Source: Candidatus Parepulonipiscium sp. PG-Nuni2H_MBin01
GTDB taxonomy: Bacteria > Bacillota > Clostridia > Lachnospirales > Cellulosilyticaceae
NCBI GenBank assembly: GCA_001994995.1
Contig: MDJM01000072.1
Coordinates: 1-53,035 of the forward strand
Reading direction: 5' to 3'
DNA length: 53,035 nt
In this document: one piece after another, positions 50,725 through 53,035 of the stretch
Layout: each line of letters opens with the position of its first letter
Position numbering within the stretch: the stretch's first letter is position 1
Notes under the pieces: generated by a model
Databases searched by the model: none
Seen by the model: only the letters and a program-made list of their open reading frames with translations
Told to the model about the DNA's origin: nothing
Program-made: the position numbers and the translations under genes

Positions 50725-52338
50725 ATGTATCCTGGAAATGAAGACGAGTTTCATAATGTGGATAATAGGATTACGTTAAGTATATCTGAAAATCTAGATA
50801 CGAACATTAAAAATATCGAAAAGCTATTTTCTAACTGCGCGGATTTAATTAAACGTGAAGTTGATATAGGAGAGAAGTGCCCTATTAAGATTTATGGTGT
50901 GTATGTAGATGGATTGGTTAATAGGACTATAATCGAGAGTTTCTTTTTATCGCGAATTGTAGATTATAAAAATTTAGGTGATGATGAGACAGATGTAAAT
51001 GGTGTTTCGCCAACTAAATTAATTATGAGCCACTTCTCAGCTACGTTTGACATTAAAGAAGTTAGAAATATGGATGATATGGTAAGAGGCATCCTATCTG
51101 GTGATGCTGCGATTTTTGTGGAGAACACTAATGTAGGGCTTATGATTTCATGTCGCGGTTGGCCGGGCAGAGGGATTAGTTCGCCAGAGACTGAAAAGGT
51201 AATTCGCGGTCCTAAAGAGGGATTTGTTGAGACTATTAGATTTAACACAGTTTTAATTAGAAGACGTATTCGCGATACTAAACTTAAAGTTGAGATGGTT
51301 AGTATGGGAAATCGTAGCCGTACTGATATTGCGATTATGTATATAGAGGATATTGTTAAGCCTAGGGTAGTTGATGATATAAAATCTAAGTTAGATAAAT
51401 ATGAAATTGACGGCGTTTTTGATAGTGGCTATGTGGAGCAGCTGATTGAGGATAGTTGGAAAAGTCCATTTCCTCAGACTCAAGCGACTGAGAGACCCGA
51501 TAAGGTAGCGGCAAGTCTTATGGAGGGTAAGGTTGCGGTAGTAGTTGATACATCTCCGTTTGTACTTATATTACCAACTACGTTAAATAGTTTTTTCCAA
51601 GCATCGGAAGACTATTATCAAAGATGGGAAATAATGAGTTTTACTAGGATTTTGCGATATTTTGTATCGTTTTTAGCATTTGCGCTGCCAGGGTTATATC
51701 TTGCAGTTTTAAATTTTCACCCAGCTATGTTGCCAACTACTCTTGCGGTATCGATTGCGTCATCGCGAGAAGGGTTAGTTATATTTTCTGTATTAGAAAT
51801 AATTTTGATGGAAATAGCATTTGAACTGCTGAAGGAAGCCGGTCTCCGGTTGCCAGGTCCTATAGGACATGCAATCGGAGTAGTTGGTGGTATTGTAATA
51901 GGGAATTCAGCAGTGGATGCTAAGCTTATTAGCCCGATGGTTGTTATTATAGTGGCGTTAACGGCAATTGCTACGTTTGCAATACCAGATTATAGTTTAA
52001 CGACCGCATTTAGATTAGTGAAGTATGGATTTATTATGCTTTGTGCTACATTTGGTTTATATGGATTTTTCTTAGGAATTATGTTAATGTTAGCGCATTT
52101 AGCTTCGTTAGAAAGTTTTGGTACACCTTATCTTGCGCCATATGTTGCTAGTGAAGATAGAGCTAGTAACGGACTTAGAGATACAGTCATTCGCTATCCG
52201 CTGTTTATGCAAGCTAGAAGGCCGCGCCAAGCTATGGCAGACCAAAAAACTAGAATCCGCCTTAAAAATTCATCTAGCATAACACAAACACCACCAGGGC
52301 CAGATAGCAGGCCAAATCAAAAGGGAATTAGAAAATAG
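50725..52338 (+). CDS. Spore germination receptor A subunit (GerA family)
   Basis: The A subunit of a GerA-type nutrient germinant receptor in the spore inner membrane, acting with B (permease-like) and C (lipoprotein) subunits. The 537-residue protein has a soluble N-terminal half (FFLSRIVDYKNLG ... DTSPFVLILPTTL) with the family motif CRGWPGRGISSPETEKVIRG-PKEGF, and a membrane half with about five helices (FVSFLAFALPGLYLAVLNFH, GPIGHAIGVVGGIVIGNSAV, FIMLCATFGLYGFFLGIMLM). The tail is basic. AAGGAGGG precedes the ATG. The B subunit follows 106 bp later. Confidence 0.95.
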   Translation: MYPGNEDEFHNVDNRITLSISENLDTNIKNIEKLFSNCADLIKREVDIGEKCPIKIYGVYVDGLVNRTIIESFFLSRIVDYKNLGDDETDVNGVSPTKLIMSHFSATFDIKEVRNMDDMVRGILSGDAAIFVENTNVGLMISCRGWPGRGISSPETEKVIRGPKEGFVETIRFNTVLIRRRIRDTKLKVEMVSMGNRSRTDIAIMYIEDIVKPRVVDDIKSKLDKYEIDGVFDSGYVEQLIEDSWKSPFPQTQATERPDKVAASLMEGKVAVVVDTSPFVLILPTTLNSFFQASEDYYQRWEIMSFTRILRYFVSFLAFALPGLYLAVLNFHPAMLPTTLAVSIASSREGLVIFSVLEIILMEIAFELLKEAGLRLPGPIGHAIGVVGGIVIGNSAVDAKLISPMVVIIVALTAIATFAIPDYSLTTAFRLVKYGFIMLCATFGLYGFFLGIMLMLAHLASLESFGTPYLAPYVASEDRASNGLRDTVIRYPLFMQARRPRQAMADQKTRIRLKNSSSITQTPPGPDSRPNQKGIRK

Positions 52339-52341
52339 AAA

Positions 52342-52433
52342 AATTAGCACGTGCTAATTAGATTTGTAACGCTAATTTGTAACGCAAGATTTATAAACGA
52401 AAGATTTGTAAACGAAAAATTTGTAACGAAAGG
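52342..52433. repeat. 18-bp palindrome and five imperfect direct repeats between germination genes
   Basis: AATTAGCACGTGCTAATT (52342-52359) is a perfect palindrome starting 3 bases after the A-subunit stop. It is followed by five imperfect direct repeats of 13-15 bases built on GATTTGTAA(A)CGAA, running to about 52433 and up to the SD of the B-subunit gene. There is no T-run after the palindrome, so it is not a standard terminator. It could set relative expression or act as a protein-binding site. Confidence 0.65.
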
Positions 52434-52444
52434 AAGTAACGATA

Positions 52445-53035
52445 ATGTATACGCATAACGGTAGAATTTCTATGCACCAATTTAAAATACTGTTAACGTT
52501 GCAGATGTTTAATATGTCAATCTTAATCTTGCCGAGAGTGGCCGCTAAAGTGGTGGGGCAAGATGGTTACTGGCTACCCATATTCGGATTTTTCCTTGGG
52601 TCGCTGTATATATTTGCAATTACGGGGCTGACTAATCGGTTTAGAGGTAAAAGCTTTGTGGAGTATTCGCAAACTATATTGTCTAAACCTATTGGAACAT
52701 TGTTATCAATAGTATTTTTAATCAAAATCTTAATAAGTACAGGATTTGAACTTAGGTTATTTGCGGAAATGATTGGACAGGTGTTGTTACCAAATACTCC
52801 TTTGCCTGTTATTATATTACTAATGCTGTTTTCGGTTTATTATTTAGTTAAATCCGGCATGGAAGCTCAGGGCAGAATGGCTGAAATATTAGCTTATTTC
52901 GTTTTCGTTCCTGTAGTGTTAGTAGCATTGTTAATTATGTTTAAAGCGGATTATCAGCAGTTATTACCTATGTTTAGGTGGGAGCCAGAAGAAACGCTTA
53001 AAGGTAGTTTTTTTGTAAGCATAACTTATATGCCA
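52445..53035 (+). CDS. Spore germination receptor B subunit (GerAB permease family), partial
   Basis: The first 197 residues of a GerAB-family germination permease (APC superfamily); the gene continues past the window. It starts MYTHNGRISMHQFKILLTLQ, has FNMSILILPRVAAKVVGQDG, the family's first-helix pattern, and then hydrophobic segments (LPIFGFFLGSLYIFAITGLT, IGTLLSIVFLIKILISTGFE, LPVIILLMLFSVYYLVKSGM, ILAYFVFVPVVLVALLIMF). ATG 52445 follows AAAGGAAG. It would form the membrane core that binds nutrient germinant with the A subunit. A C subunit would be expected downstream. Confidence 0.93.
   Translation, partial: MYTHNGRISMHQFKILLTLQMFNMSILILPRVAAKVVGQDGYWLPIFGFFLGSLYIFAITGLTNRFRGKSFVEYSQTILSKPIGTLLSIVFLIKILISTGFELRLFAEMIGQVLLPNTPLPVIILLMLFSVYYLVKSGMEAQGRMAEILAYFVFVPVVLVALLIMFKADYQQLLPMFRWEPEETLKGSFFVSITYMP

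Overview
The window looks like chromosomal DNA of a low-GC, motile, endospore-forming member of the Clostridia, probably Lachnospirales-like. The evidence is the AT-rich sequence, strong Shine-Dalgarno sites, the dnaX-ybaB-recR order, a flagellin block behind a sigma-28-type promoter, a GerA-type germinant receptor operon, an S-layer-anchored surface protein and a clostridial 2[4Fe-4S] ferredoxin. I saw no rRNA, tRNA, CRISPR array, transposase or phage gene.

Layout. 1-2.8 kb: dnaX-ybaB-recR, preceded by an orphan minus-strand terminator. 2.9-4.8 kb: two divergent DUF488 paralogues and a dual-OB-like protein. 5.0-9.0 kb: a lipoprotein cyclophilin, an ApbE flavin transferase divergent from a NusG-domain-II protein and a Gx transporter, and cysteine synthase. 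9.0-10.4 kb: a CNNM/CorC membrane protein on the minus strand. 10.5-15.1 kb: flagellar operon (a large DUF6240/FliK-like protein, a 28-residue ORF, a FliS-like chaperone, flagellin). 15.1-18.4 kb: a DUF2508-like protein, an unrecognised protein, a flavodoxin-like/SCP2-like fusion, a HIT protein and a convergent 50-residue ORF. 18.5-24.7 kb (minus strand): an 11-12 repeat Sel1 protein, a family of TPR proteins with cold-shock-like tails plus a one-TPR mini-paralogue, and asnB. 25-28.5 kb: a MurG-like transferase, a single-pass acidic-tailed protein and an HNH-fold protein lacking catalytic histidines. 29.1-47.0 kb: one 5982-residue cell-surface protein. 47.5-53.0 kb: topoisomerase III, ferredoxin, a small membrane protein, GerA A subunit and a GerA B subunit cut by the window edge.

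The giant protein dominates. It has a signal peptide, a low-complexity acidic stretch, a BspA-like repeat block, about 14 consecutive triplets of three distinguishable Ig-like domain types, a 15-unit PExEx spacer and three SLH domains. I read it as a long stalk anchored in the wall polymer with the BspA-like block held outward.

Other points of interest: dnaX lacks the zinc module and carries an A AAA AAA slippery heptamer placed to make a gamma-like product; the cyclophilin has a second, well-formed internal start that would give a cytosolic form; the HNH protein keeps its zinc cysteines but not its active-site histidines; and two intergenic regions suggest unannotated small RNAs. Most genes are bounded by clear intrinsic terminators, so transcription units can be drawn with fair confidence. 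Family names come from recognition by eye and have not been verified by database search.
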